DNA from: an uncultured bacterium
GTDB taxonomy: Bacteria > Bacillota > Clostridia > Lachnospirales > Lachnospiraceae
Reading direction: 5' to 3'
Assembly: GCA_905214875.1 (NCBI GenBank)
Contig: CAJMNR010000009.1
Span: 1 to 64,000, forward strand
Length of the DNA: 64,000 nt
In this document: piece by piece, positions 8,262 to 16,772 of the stretch
Numbering within the stretch: the first letter of the stretch is position 1
Layout: the number at the start of each line of letters is the position of its first letter
Notes under the pieces: generated by a model
The model's input: the letters and a program-made list of their open reading frames with translations, nothing else
The model's database searches: none
What the model was told of the DNA's origin: nothing
Made by a program: the position numbers and the translations under genes

Positions 8262-8319
8262 GTAAAAAATAAACTTCAATTTGCTGTATCCATAGGCTTG
8301 CCGTTAGGCAAGTTTTTTT
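8262..8319 (+). ncRNA. possible short leader or small RNA before rsgA
   Basis: From the predicted start to a terminator hairpin (CTTGCC 8297-8302, GGCAAG 8307-8312, seven T) the unit is about 58 nt. TGTATCC (8285-8291) can also pair with GGATGCA (8351-8357) downstream, and TGCCCT/AGGGCA form another hairpin at 8321-8336, so a switch between folds is conceivable. It matches no riboswitch class that I recognise. Confidence 0.4.
8297..8319 (+). terminator. terminator within the rsgA leader
   Basis: CTTGCC-GTTA-GGCAAG followed by TTTTTTT: a compact 6-bp stem with a tetraloop. It lies between the promoter at 8227 and rsgA, so rsgA expression from that promoter needs read-through. Confidence 0.7.
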
Positions 8320-8407
8320 ATGCCCTTTTTAGGGCAAAAAACGCTGCAAAGGATGCACACTCACCCGTGAAAGTTTATTAGCGGGCTTATCAAATTGGAG
8401 GAAAATG

Positions 8408-9394
8408 ATGAATAAGAATGAAAAAGTATTAGGTCGTGTATGTGAAGTACAACGTGATCTTTATTCGGTACTATGTGAATTTGGAGAAATACAAGCCCAT
8501 TTAAAAGGAACCTTTTATAAGAAAGACTTAGAGTTTCCGACAATCGGAGACTACGTAATGCTTCAGTATAATCCATATGGAAGCTCAAGAATTGAAACAG
8601 TATGTGAACGGACAAGTGAATTTCGAAGAGCAGACCAGTCCGGTCATGCAGCAGGTTATGTGAAGACAATGAAAGAGCAAGTTTTAGCAGCAAATTTCGA
8701 CTATGCATTTATCGTTGTCTCATTAAATCAAAACTATAATTTAAATCGAATTGCAAGATATGTGACCGTAGTATTACAAAGCGGAGCAAGACCGGTAGTA
8801 GTACTGACAAAATCAGATTTATGCGAGAATCCGAACCCATATGTGGAAGAAGTAAAGAAGATTTCGGATAAAGTCGAGGCATATGCCATTAGCGCAATCA
8901 CCGGCACAGGAATCGACCAGTTAAATGAGTATATGAAAGAGGGAACAACGATTGCCCTTGTAGGTTCCTCGGGTGTCGGAAAGTCTACCCTTGTAAATAC
9001 CTTAGCAGGAGAAGAGGTTATGAAGGTAAGCGAAATCCGACAAGAGGATGCAAGAGGACGTCATACGACTACGCATCGGCAGTTGATTAAACTTCCATCC
9101 GGAGTGACATTTTTAGATATCCCGGGAATTCGTGAACTAGGAATGGTAGAAGTAGAAGACGGACTAAACGATACGTTTTCTGATATCACAAAATATTTCG
9201 GAACGTGTAAGTTTGGCAACTGCACCCACAGGACAGAACCAGGATGCGCCATAAAAGCAGCAATTGAAAACCATGAAATAACCGAAGACCGCTGGAACCT
9301 ATATTGCAGCCTACAACAAGAAAATACCTGGGCAACCACCAAGATAAAACGAAAAAACGTACTAAAAAGAACTCATAGACTAGTAAATCAATAA
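8408..9394 (+). CDS. rsgA: ribosome small subunit-dependent GTPase A
   Basis: A 328-residue circularly permuted GTPase that acts in late maturation of the 30S subunit. An OB-fold N-terminal domain (about 1-75) is followed by the GTPase domain, in which the G4 motif TKSD precedes the P-loop GSSGVGKST, as expected for the permuted order. The switch motif is TTTHR, and the C-terminal zinc finger has C-K-F-G-N-C-T-H and a downstream GC. ATG 8408 is preferred over ATG 8405 because GGAGG ends at 8401. In many Firmicutes rsgA follows prkC/prpC; that linkage is absent here. Confidence 0.93.
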   Translation: MNKNEKVLGRVCEVQRDLYSVLCEFGEIQAHLKGTFYKKDLEFPTIGDYVMLQYNPYGSSRIETVCERTSEFRRADQSGHAAGYVKTMKEQVLAANFDYAFIVVSLNQNYNLNRIARYVTVVLQSGARPVVVLTKSDLCENPNPYVEEVKKISDKVEAYAISAITGTGIDQLNEYMKEGTTIALVGSSGVGKSTLVNTLAGEEVMKVSEIRQEDARGRHTTTHRQLIKLPSGVTFLDIPGIRELGMVEVEDGLNDTFSDITKYFGTCKFGNCTHRTEPGCAIKAAIENHEITEDRWNLYCSLQQENTWATTKIKRKNVLKRTHRLVNQ

Positions 9395-9424
9395 GATACC
9401 AAAAGTCCCCCAAATTTATAATAA

Positions 9425-9453
9425 TTGAGTTTTTTGTAAAATAAGGGTATAAT
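9425..9453 (+). promoter_or_regulatory. sigma-A promoter of the zf-HC2 / polA operon
   Basis: TTGAGT at 9425-9430, 17-bp spacer, TATAAT at 9448-9453. The transcript would start with a nested hairpin (GTTACC ... GGTAAC, about 9460-9491, enclosing AAGTT-GGAA-AACTT). Confidence 0.75.
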
Positions 9454-9541
9454 AAAAACGTTACCAAAGTTGGAAAACTTGGGGAGGTAACAAACTATTC
9501 TCTTAGAAATAATTCTCTTTTGGGGAATCGGAGGGCAAGTT

Positions 9542-10051
9542 ATGACATGTAGAGAGGCACAAGCATTAATTACCAAATATGTTCAAGGTCAGCTGGATCT
9601 AAAAATATTAGAAGAGTTTTTGCAGCATGTAAATAACTGTCCAGACTGTAAAGAAGAATTAGAAGTATATTATATTGTATTTAATGGTATTAAGCGATTA
9701 GATGAAGATGAAAATATAGCGGTCGATTACCATAAAGAATTTGAAGCAGAGATCAAAAAGAATCTGTATAGGATAAAGAAAGCAAAGAGAAGATATCGAA
9801 TCAAAGAAATCATTTACGTAGCAATCTGCCTGGTTGCAATTGTGATATGCAGCATACGGGTAGGCAGGTATGACGCAAATAAGCCAGTATATAAAGAAGA
9901 AGGCCCAAGTACGTATGAGCTTCCTTATCAGAGAGAACCTAAACAGCAAAGGATACTCGATCAGTATGTCTTTGAAAAGTTTGGAATCGATGTGACAAAT
10001 TCAGAGGATGCAAACACAAATATAAACGTAGAAGTTAGGAGCAATCAATGA
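9542..10051 (+). CDS. zf-HC2 membrane protein, anti-sigma-factor-like
   Basis: A 169-residue protein with an N-terminal zinc-binding anti-sigma motif (C3, H29-x3-C33-x2-C36), a Lys-rich linker, one membrane helix at about residues 83-103 and an extracellular tail. The family usually holds an ECF sigma factor at the membrane and is encoded beside it. No sigma factor gene is seen here, so this is an orphan, or it has another partner. The GGAGGG before ATG 9542 is a good ribosome binding site. Its stop overlaps the polA start (ATGA), which suggests translational coupling. Confidence 0.75.
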   Translation: MTCREAQALITKYVQGQLDLKILEEFLQHVNNCPDCKEELEVYYIVFNGIKRLDEDENIAVDYHKEFEAEIKKNLYRIKKAKRRYRIKEIIYVAICLVAIVICSIRVGRYDANKPVYKEEGPSTYELPYQREPKQQRILDQYVFEKFGIDVTNSEDANTNINVEVRSNQ

Positions 10052-12690
10052 GTAAAAAACTTGTATTAATAGATGGACACAGTATCTTAAACCGTGCATT
10101 TTATGGGATTCCAGACCTTACAAACTCCGAAGGCCTGCATACGAATGCCGTATATGGATTTTTAAATATCCTATTTAAAATACTTGACGAGGAAAAGGCA
10201 GACTATTTAACGGTAGCATTCGACGTAAAAGCGCCTACATTCCGTCACGAGATGTTTACAGAGTATAAGGGAACGAGAAAAGGAATGCCAGACGAATTAC
10301 GTGAGCAGGTACCTTTAATCAAAGAAGTCCTACATGCAATGAACATTACAACAGTAGAACGCCCAGGATATGAAGCAGATGATATCTTAGGAACAATTGC
10401 TAAGATGGGCGAAAGCAAAGGATATGATGTATCCTTAGTAAGTGGTGACCGCGATTTATTACAGTTAGCGACAGATAAAATTAAAATTCGCATTCCTAAG
10501 ACGAAACGTACTGGAACAGAAATCGAAGATTACAATACACAAGACGTCATTGATAAATATGGTGTAACACCATTACAAATCATCGATTTAAAAGGACTTA
10601 TGGGTGATGCGTCCGATAATATTCCAGGGGTACCAGGAATCGGCGAAAAGACAGCAGCAAAAATCTTGGCTGCATTTGAAACAGTAGAAAATGCATATGC
10701 GCATATTGACGAAGTAACGCCAAAGCGTGCAAGAGAAAACTTTGAAGCAAACTATGACCTTGCGGTTTTAAGTAAGAAGCTTGCAACAATTAAGACAGAC
10801 TGTGAATTAGACTATTCCATAGAAGAAGCAACGCTAGATAATATGTTTAACGAAGAAGCGTTTCTTCTTATGAAACGTTTGGAATTTAAAAATATATTAA
10901 ATAAGTTTTCAAGTGATGTAGAAGTTGCCAATCAGATTGAAGACAAATTTGTGACGGTAACTGATTTTGCAGAAGCGGAAAAAATCTTTGCTTCCATTTT
11001 AGAAACAAACGGATCCGTAGGCGCACAATTGATTACAGAAGATAATGAAGTATTGGCCCTTGCGGCATGCTTTAACGAAGATGCTTGCTATGCAGTGCTT
11101 GCAGGTGGATTCATTACGAGCGACTATTTGGTGGATAAAGTAAATGTGATGATTGAAAATAGAATCAAGCTTTCCGTAATCGACTTAAAGGCACAGCTAC
11201 CATTTATTTATGCCGATGAATGCAGCAATATCGTGGATTGCTCCATTGCATCTTATTTATTAAATCCATTAAAAGACAGCTATCATTATGATGATATTGC
11301 AAGAGATTATCTTGGACTTACTGTTCCAAGCGTAAGCGAATTATTAGGTAAGACGACACTTGCGAAGGCTGTAGTAGAAAAAGAAGCAGAATTTGCAAAA
11401 ATGGTTTCTTATATCGGATATATTGCATTCGCAGCATGTTCCGTATTAGAGAAAAAGATTGAAGAAGCGAATATGAAGACTTTATTTGATGAAGTTGAGA
11501 TGCCTTTAATCTATACGCTTTATGATATGGAAAAACGCGGAATCCGTGTAAACCGTGAAGCGTTAAAAGAATACGGAGAACAATTAGTAGGACGTATCGA
11601 AGAATTAGAAGCTTCTATTTATGAACATGTAGGAGAAACGTTTAACATTAACTCTCCAAAACAGTTAGGAATCATTTTGTTCGAAAAATTACAGCTTCCA
11701 TTTGCGAAGAAAACAAAGACAGGATATTCTACGAATGCAGATATCCTCGATAAATTAAAATTCGACTATCCAGTAGTTGCAGAAATCCTTGAATACCGTC
11801 AGCTTACTAAGTTAAAATCCACATATGCAGATGGATTACAAAACTATATCAAAGACGACGAACGTATTCATGGTAAATTCAATCAGACGATTACAGCAAC
11901 AGGACGTATCAGCAGTACAGAGCCAAATCTTCAGAATATTCCAATCCGTATGGAACTTGGAAGACAGATTCGCAAAGTATTTATTCCAGAAGACGGTTAT
12001 GTATTCTTAGATGCCGATTATTCACAGATTGAACTTCGTGTACTTGCCCATATGTCAGGGGACGAACGTTTAATCAATGCATATAAAGAAGGCAAAGATA
12101 TTCATAGAACGACAGCAAGTGAAGTATTCCATACTCCATTTGAAGAAGTAACAGACTTACAAAGAAGCAATGCGAAGGCCGTAAACTTCGGTATTGTTTA
12201 TGGAATCAGCGCATTTAGCTTAGGACAAGACTTAAAGATTACGAAGAAAGAAGCAGATAACTATATTCATCGTTATTTTGAGACATATCCTCGTGTCAAA
12301 GAATTCCTAGACGAATTAGTAGAAGGTGCGAAGGAAAAAGGAGCAGTAACGACGTTATACAACCGTTTACGTCCAGTTCCAGAAATCAGCTCCAGCAACT
12401 TCATGCAACGTTCCTTTGGGGAAAGAATTGCAATGAATTCACCAATCCAAGGAACTGCAGCGGATATTATCAAGATGGCAATGGTTCATGTAAACCGCAC
12501 ATTAAAAGAACGTGGCATGCGTTCCCGTTTATTACTTCAAATCCACGATGAATTGTTAGTTGAGACTCACAAAGACGAGATTGAAGAAGTAAAACAAATC
12601 ATGGAACATGAAATGATGGATGTCGTATCGTTAGCAGTACCATTAGAAGTCGACGTAAAACAAGGTTCTAACTGGTATGAAGCAAAATAG
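10048..12690 (+). CDS. polA: DNA polymerase I
   Basis: An 880-residue repair and Okazaki-fragment polymerase. The N-terminal 290 residues are the 5'-3' flap exonuclease domain (acidic residues in FDVKAPTFRHE, GYEADD and SGDRDLLQL). The middle domain (about 300-480) is a 3'-5' exonuclease fold without clear catalytic acidic residues, as in Bacillus-type Pol I, so proofreading is probably absent. The polymerase domain carries motif A DYSQIELRVLAH near 656, motif B RSNAKAVNFGIVYG near 708 and motif C QIHDELL near 830. It overlaps the upstream zf-HC2 gene by 4 nt and is followed 8 bp later by coaE. Confidence 0.97.
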   Translation: MSKKLVLIDGHSILNRAFYGIPDLTNSEGLHTNAVYGFLNILFKILDEEKADYLTVAFDVKAPTFRHEMFTEYKGTRKGMPDELREQVPLIKEVLHAMNITTVERPGYEADDILGTIAKMGESKGYDVSLVSGDRDLLQLATDKIKIRIPKTKRTGTEIEDYNTQDVIDKYGVTPLQIIDLKGLMGDASDNIPGVPGIGEKTAAKILAAFETVENAYAHIDEVTPKRARENFEANYDLAVLSKKLATIKTDCELDYSIEEATLDNMFNEEAFLLMKRLEFKNILNKFSSDVEVANQIEDKFVTVTDFAEAEKIFASILETNGSVGAQLITEDNEVLALAACFNEDACYAVLAGGFITSDYLVDKVNVMIENRIKLSVIDLKAQLPFIYADECSNIVDCSIASYLLNPLKDSYHYDDIARDYLGLTVPSVSELLGKTTLAKAVVEKEAEFAKMVSYIGYIAFAACSVLEKKIEEANMKTLFDEVEMPLIYTLYDMEKRGIRVNREALKEYGEQLVGRIEELEASIYEHVGETFNINSPKQLGIILFEKLQLPFAKKTKTGYSTNADILDKLKFDYPVVAEILEYRQLTKLKSTYADGLQNYIKDDERIHGKFNQTITATGRISSTEPNLQNIPIRMELGRQIRKVFIPEDGYVFLDADYSQIELRVLAHMSGDERLINAYKEGKDIHRTTASEVFHTPFEEVTDLQRSNAKAVNFGIVYGISAFSLGQDLKITKKEADNYIHRYFETYPRVKEFLDELVEGAKEKGAVTTLYNRLRPVPEISSSNFMQRSFGERIAMNSPIQGTAADIIKMAMVHVNRTLKERGMRSRLLLQIHDELLVETHKDEIEEVKQIMEHEMMDVVSLAVPLEVDVKQGSNWYEAK

Positions 12691-12698
12691 ATGAGAGG

Positions 12699-13295
12699 AT
12701 GAAGGACTTGAAAGTACTCGGAATGACAGGCGGCGTTGGCAGTGGAAAATCAACGGTATGTCAGGTGATGAAAAGTAGTTTTAATGCAGCAATCATTTAT
12801 ACGGATGATGTTGCAAAAGACTTGATGAAAAAGGGCGGTGTCAGTTATTCGCTGATCGTAGATCACTATGGGGCGAAGATTCTTGATCCTCAGGGAGAGA
12901 TCAACCGAGAAGCATTAGCAAAAATCGTTTTTGCTAATGAAAAAGACCGTCTCTTAGTAAATTCATTTAGTCATCCTTATGTAAAAGAAGCAGTTCTAAA
13001 ATCAATAAAAGAACTGAAAGAAGAAGGCAAGGTTTCCTACATTGTTGTGGAAACCGCGCTTCCTTATGAAGCATGCTTAACTGAATTTTGTGATGAAATC
13101 ATTTATGTAACGGCCAGTGACGAGGTAAGGAGAACACGCTTAAAACTTAGCCGAGGATATAGTGATGAGAAGATTACTCATATGCTAAAGAGCCAGTTGT
13201 CGGAAGACGCATTTTTAAAGATTTGCACAAAAGTACTTGATAACAGCAAAGATATTGCCGATATAAAAGAGCAGCTGAAAACAATTTTAGAGTAA
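12699..13295 (+). CDS. coaE: dephospho-CoA kinase
   Basis: A 198-residue P-loop kinase that phosphorylates dephospho-CoA, the last step of coenzyme A synthesis. The Walker A motif GGVGSGKST is at about residues 10-18; the CoaE-typical 'TDDVAKDLMKKG' follows at about 34 and the lid region contains RRTRLKLSRG. The start is uncertain: ATG 12699 has GAGAGG directly against it, while TTG 12708 in the same frame has better spacing and gives the typical MKVLGMTGG beginning. It is co-transcribed with polA, a common pairing in Firmicutes. Confidence 0.93.
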   Translation: MKDLKVLGMTGGVGSGKSTVCQVMKSSFNAAIIYTDDVAKDLMKKGGVSYSLIVDHYGAKILDPQGEINREALAKIVFANEKDRLLVNSFSHPYVKEAVLKSIKELKEEGKVSYIVVETALPYEACLTEFCDEIIYVTASDEVRRTRLKLSRGYSDEKITHMLKSQLSEDAFLKICTKVLDNSKDIADIKEQLKTILE

Positions 13296-13313
13296 AATAC
13301 GTGGGGGCAATGT

Positions 13314-15365
13314 ATGGAGACAACGAAAAATCCAAATCAATATGTATTTGGTTTAGATATTGGTACTAGAAGTATTGTCGGTACCGTAGGATATAAAAAT
13401 AGGGACAATCGTTTTCAAGTGGTTGCCCAGGTTTCGAAAGAACATGAGACAAGAGCCATGTTAGATGGACAGATTCACAACATTGAAGCTGTTAGCCAGA
13501 CAATCAGGGAAGTCAAACAGAAGCTGGAACAAAAACTAGGATTTGAATTAAAAGATGTTTGTATTGCCGCTGCGGGACGCGTGCTTAAGACAGTAACGGT
13601 AACTGCAGAATATACCTTTGAGGCAGAACAGACAATTACGAAAGAAATGGTTCATTCCTTAGAGTTATTAGGAATCGAGCAGGCGTATGACAAGTTAAAG
13701 AATGAGACAACCGATAAGTTTAATTATTATTGTGTCGGTTATACCGTGGTAAAATCGTATTTAAATGACTATCTTATGTTATCGTTAGAGGAACATAAGG
13801 GAAGTAAGATCAGCGCAGATATCCTTGCAACCTTCCTTCCGGAAGAAGTCATTGATGGTTTATATAAAGCAGTAGAACGTGTAGGCTTACAGGTAGCGAA
13901 CCTTACATTGGAGCCGATTGCAGCAATGGAAGTCGCAATTCCAGATAATATTCGTCTTCTTAACCTTGCATTAGTCGATGTAGGGGCAGGAACAAGCGAT
14001 ATCTCTGTTACAAAAGACGGCAGCATCATTGCCTTTGGCATGATTCCATTTGCCGGAGATGAGATTACGGAAAATATCGCAAAGCAGTATTTGGTAGACT
14101 TTAATACAGCAGAACAGATCAAACAGGCATGTTTGAACAGCACAGAGATTACGTATACGGATATCTTAGGAATTCCGCATGAATTAAAAGCTGAAGCAGT
14201 TGTAGATGGCGTAAAGGCAATCGTAGAGCAAATCACGAAGAAAATTGCAGAAAAGATTATTGAGTTAAATGGCGATAAGCCAGTCAGTGCAGTATTTGTC
14301 GTAGGTGGCGGCGGAAAGCTTCCAACTTTCGTTCAAAATCTTGCAAAATATCTTGAACTACCAGAGGAACGCGTAGCGCTTCGTGGAAAAGAAGTATTAA
14401 CGACGGTTGATTTCTTAGAAGAAGAAATCGTAAAGGATTCAACGTTAGTAACTCCAGTCGGTATCTGTTTAAATTACTATGAAAAACGTAATAACTTCGT
14501 ATTCGTTACTGTAAATGGGGAAATCGTCAAGTTATACGACAACAACAGACTTACAGTATTAGATGCAGCCTTAAGCGTTGGTATCTCAACTATGAGCTTA
14601 TTCCCTCGTAGAGGAAAGAACCTTGAGTTTACCGTAAATGGTGAAAAACAAGTAATCAAAGGCCTTTTAGGGGAAGCAGCAGTGATTACCTTGAATAAGA
14701 AAGAGGCAAATATGACGACAGCAATCGCATCCCATGATGTGGTTGAAATCAAGAGCAGCACGCCAGGAGCGGCAGCAAGCTACAGCGTAGCGTCCCTTAG
14801 CGGTGTGAAGCAGACATTGAATTTTGTCGTAAATGGCATTGAGATGCAGTGTCCGGTATTAGTAGAAGTAAATCGAGAAATGGTGTCCAAAGAATATCAG
14901 ATTCAAGAGGGCGACGATATTAAGATATTAAACTACTACACATTAAATGACCTGCTAAAACTTATGGACCTTTCCTATAACACGTCAATGCGTATTAATG
15001 GAGAGCAAGCAGATCCGGAAGACAGAATGTATGATAACTATACGTTAGAATTTAGTTTTGACGATTCTTTTGATACTGTTAAAGAATATGCTCCTGCTAT
15101 GGAAATGGATAAAATGGAGTCGGTAGAAGAAAAGGAAGAAGCTAATGTCACACAAGGCGGAAGCGATATTCTTGTATTCGTAAACGGGGCTCCACTTGCC
15201 CTTCATGGAAAAACAAGCTATGTCGTTGTAGATATCCTTGATGTCTATGATTTTGATACGACACCAGCCATGAACAAGACACTTAAGATCATGGTAAATG
15301 AAATGGATGCCTCATTTATTACGAGCATTCAGGCAAATGATCACATTGTCTTAGCTTGGCAATAA
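13314..15365 (+). CDS. FtsA-like actin-fold ATPase, long form
   Basis: A 683-residue protein with an actin/HSP70 fold like FtsA, which tethers the division ring to the membrane. Phosphate-1 motif LDIGTRS is near residue 14, phosphate-2 VDVGAGTSD near 222 and the adenosine motif VVGGGGKLP near 332. FtsA is normally about 420 residues; the additional 250 or so C-terminal residues show two beta-rich repeats similar to each other (VNGEIVKLYDNN..., VNGIEMQCPVLV..., VNGAPLALHGKT...). There is no classical C-terminal amphipathic FtsA anchor. It may therefore act outside the division ring. GGGGGC precedes the ATG. It follows coaE by 18 bp and ends at a terminator. Confidence 0.8.
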   Translation: METTKNPNQYVFGLDIGTRSIVGTVGYKNRDNRFQVVAQVSKEHETRAMLDGQIHNIEAVSQTIREVKQKLEQKLGFELKDVCIAAAGRVLKTVTVTAEYTFEAEQTITKEMVHSLELLGIEQAYDKLKNETTDKFNYYCVGYTVVKSYLNDYLMLSLEEHKGSKISADILATFLPEEVIDGLYKAVERVGLQVANLTLEPIAAMEVAIPDNIRLLNLALVDVGAGTSDISVTKDGSIIAFGMIPFAGDEITENIAKQYLVDFNTAEQIKQACLNSTEITYTDILGIPHELKAEAVVDGVKAIVEQITKKIAEKIIELNGDKPVSAVFVVGGGGKLPTFVQNLAKYLELPEERVALRGKEVLTTVDFLEEEIVKDSTLVTPVGICLNYYEKRNNFVFVTVNGEIVKLYDNNRLTVLDAALSVGISTMSLFPRRGKNLEFTVNGEKQVIKGLLGEAAVITLNKKEANMTTAIASHDVVEIKSSTPGAAASYSVASLSGVKQTLNFVVNGIEMQCPVLVEVNREMVSKEYQIQEGDDIKILNYYTLNDLLKLMDLSYNTSMRINGEQADPEDRMYDNYTLEFSFDDSFDTVKEYAPAMEMDKMESVEEKEEANVTQGGSDILVFVNGAPLALHGKTSYVVVDILDVYDFDTTPAMNKTLKIMVNEMDASFITSIQANDHIVLAWQ

Positions 15366-15386
15366 GAAACAATAGAAGAAATATTT

Positions 15387-15440
15387 CTGGCAATGTTCAA
15401 AGTACCATTTGGAAAAAGAGCATTGCCAGTTTTTGTTTTT
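15387..15440 (+). terminator. terminator after the FtsA-like gene
   Basis: CTGGCAATG (15387-15395) and CATTGCCAG (15421-15429) form a perfect 9-bp stem with a long loop, followed by TTTTTGTTTTT. Confidence 0.75.
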
Positions 15441-15617
15441 ACGTGCAGAATAAGAAAAAATCATTATAAAAATTAACGAAAAGAGTCTTAAAAATTGATT
15501 AGGAAATGTATATTTATATCTAACTTTATCGAATTTTAGGTTTACATATAGTCAAACAAAAACGGATATGATATAATGGCTTAGATTTTATTAAAGAAGG
15601 ATTGAAGGAAAAGTAGT

Positions 15618-16412
15618 ATGAATTTTTGTAGTATTGCCAGTGGAAGTAGTGGTAACTGTTTATATGTAGGCAACGAGGACACCAATATTTTGATTGATGC
15701 TGGTATAAGCGGAAAGCGTGTCATTGAAGGATTAAATTCCTTTGACATCAATCCGGAAAAACTGCATGGCCTATTAATTACTCATGAGCATTCAGATCAT
15801 ATCAAAGGAGTAGGCGTTTTGGCACGTAAGTTTAACGTCCCAATTTATGCTACGGCAGAAACAATCAATGCGATGCTTAGATCAAGCTCAATTGGTCGAA
15901 TCAAGGAAGAACTGTTAAATGTAATTGATCCAAATGTAAGTTTCATGATCAATGACATCCAAGTAAATCCATTTTCGATTTCTCACGATGCATCCAATCC
16001 GGTTGCATATACATTTGAGCAAAATGATAAAAAAATTGGTATTGCGACAGACCTTGGTAGTTATGATGATTATATCATTGACCAGTTAAAAGGATGCAAT
16101 GCATTACTTTTAGAAGCAAATCATGATATCCATATGCTTCAAGTTGGATCCTATCCATATATTTTAAAACGTCGTATTTTAGGTGATAGAGGCCATTTAT
16201 CCAATGACAATTCAGGAAAGCTTCTATGCAGTATCTATCATGAAGGATTAAAACATGTCGTTCTTGGTCACTTAAGCAAAGAAAACAACTATCCGGATCT
16301 AGCATTTGAGACAGTAAAATACGAGTTACAGCAGTTTAGGTCAGATATTCTATCCACATGTGATTTAGTAGTAGCAAAAAGAGAGGAACCATCCTCTTAT
16401 ATTTCTATATAA
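15618..16412 (+). CDS. MBL-fold hydrolase, YycJ/WalJ-like
   Basis: A 264-residue metallo-beta-lactamase-fold protein. The metal-binding motif THEHSDHIKG is near residue 57, with further histidines in SHDAS, EANHD and GHLS. The N-terminus SIASGSSGNC is typical of the YycJ/WalJ branch, thought to be 5'-3' DNA exonucleases linked to DNA repair and to the WalKR locus. Here it is not beside walK/walR genes. A TATAAT box at 15572-15577 probably belongs to its promoter, though no good -35 is seen. AAGGA before ATG 15618 supports the start. Confidence 0.85.
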   Translation: MNFCSIASGSSGNCLYVGNEDTNILIDAGISGKRVIEGLNSFDINPEKLHGLLITHEHSDHIKGVGVLARKFNVPIYATAETINAMLRSSSIGRIKEELLNVIDPNVSFMINDIQVNPFSISHDASNPVAYTFEQNDKKIGIATDLGSYDDYIIDQLKGCNALLLEANHDIHMLQVGSYPYILKRRILGDRGHLSNDNSGKLLCSIYHEGLKHVVLGHLSKENNYPDLAFETVKYELQQFRSDILSTCDLVVAKREEPSSYISI

Positions 16413-16416
16413 AATG

Positions 16417-16443
16417 ATATCTGCACTAATTTGGTGCAGATAT
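16417..16443 (+). terminator. hairpin after the YycJ-like gene
   Basis: ATATCTGCAC and GTGCAGATAT are perfect 10-bp arms around a 7-nt loop. The T-run after it is poor (TTATTAATAA), so it may be only a partial terminator or an RNA-stabilising hairpin. Confidence 0.55.
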
Positions 16444-16478
16444 TTATTAATAAACATAATCTATGGAGGAACACTAAA

Positions 16479-16751
16479 ATGAAAAAGACAATTATAACTG
16501 TAGTTGGAAAAGATAGCGTAGGAATTATCGCTAAAGTATGTACATATTTAGCTGAAAACAACATCAATATCTTAGATATTTCCCAAACAATCGTTCAGGG
16601 ATATTTTAATATGATGATGATTGTAGATGCTACAAAAGCAAATCACGATTCAAAAGTAATTTCAGAATCATTAGAAAAATTAGGGGAAGAGATTGGCGTA
16701 ACAATTCGTGCCCAACACGAAGATATCTTCAACGTAATGCATAGAATCTAA
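16479..16751 (+). CDS. ACT-domain protein (UPF0237)
   Basis: A 90-residue single ACT domain of the glycine-cleavage-regulator-like type, with the pattern 'VVGKDSVGIIAKVCTYLAE' at the start of the fold. ACT domains bind small ligands such as amino acids. ATG 16479 is chosen for the TATGGAGGAAC ribosome binding site; the frame is open earlier, but without such a site. It lies 21 bp before a UPF0210 gene; the two families are adjacent in very many Firmicutes, suggesting that the ACT protein senses a ligand for its partner. The ligand is unknown. Confidence 0.9.
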   Translation: MKKTIITVVGKDSVGIIAKVCTYLAENNINILDISQTIVQGYFNMMMIVDATKANHDSKVISESLEKLGEEIGVTIRAQHEDIFNVMHRI

Positions 16752-16772
16752 TGAAAAGAGAGGATTACTGTA

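Noticed and set aside
8321..8336. TGCCCT/AGGGCA hairpin taken as a minus-strand terminator
   Set aside because: On the minus strand the T-run comes before the hairpin, not after it.
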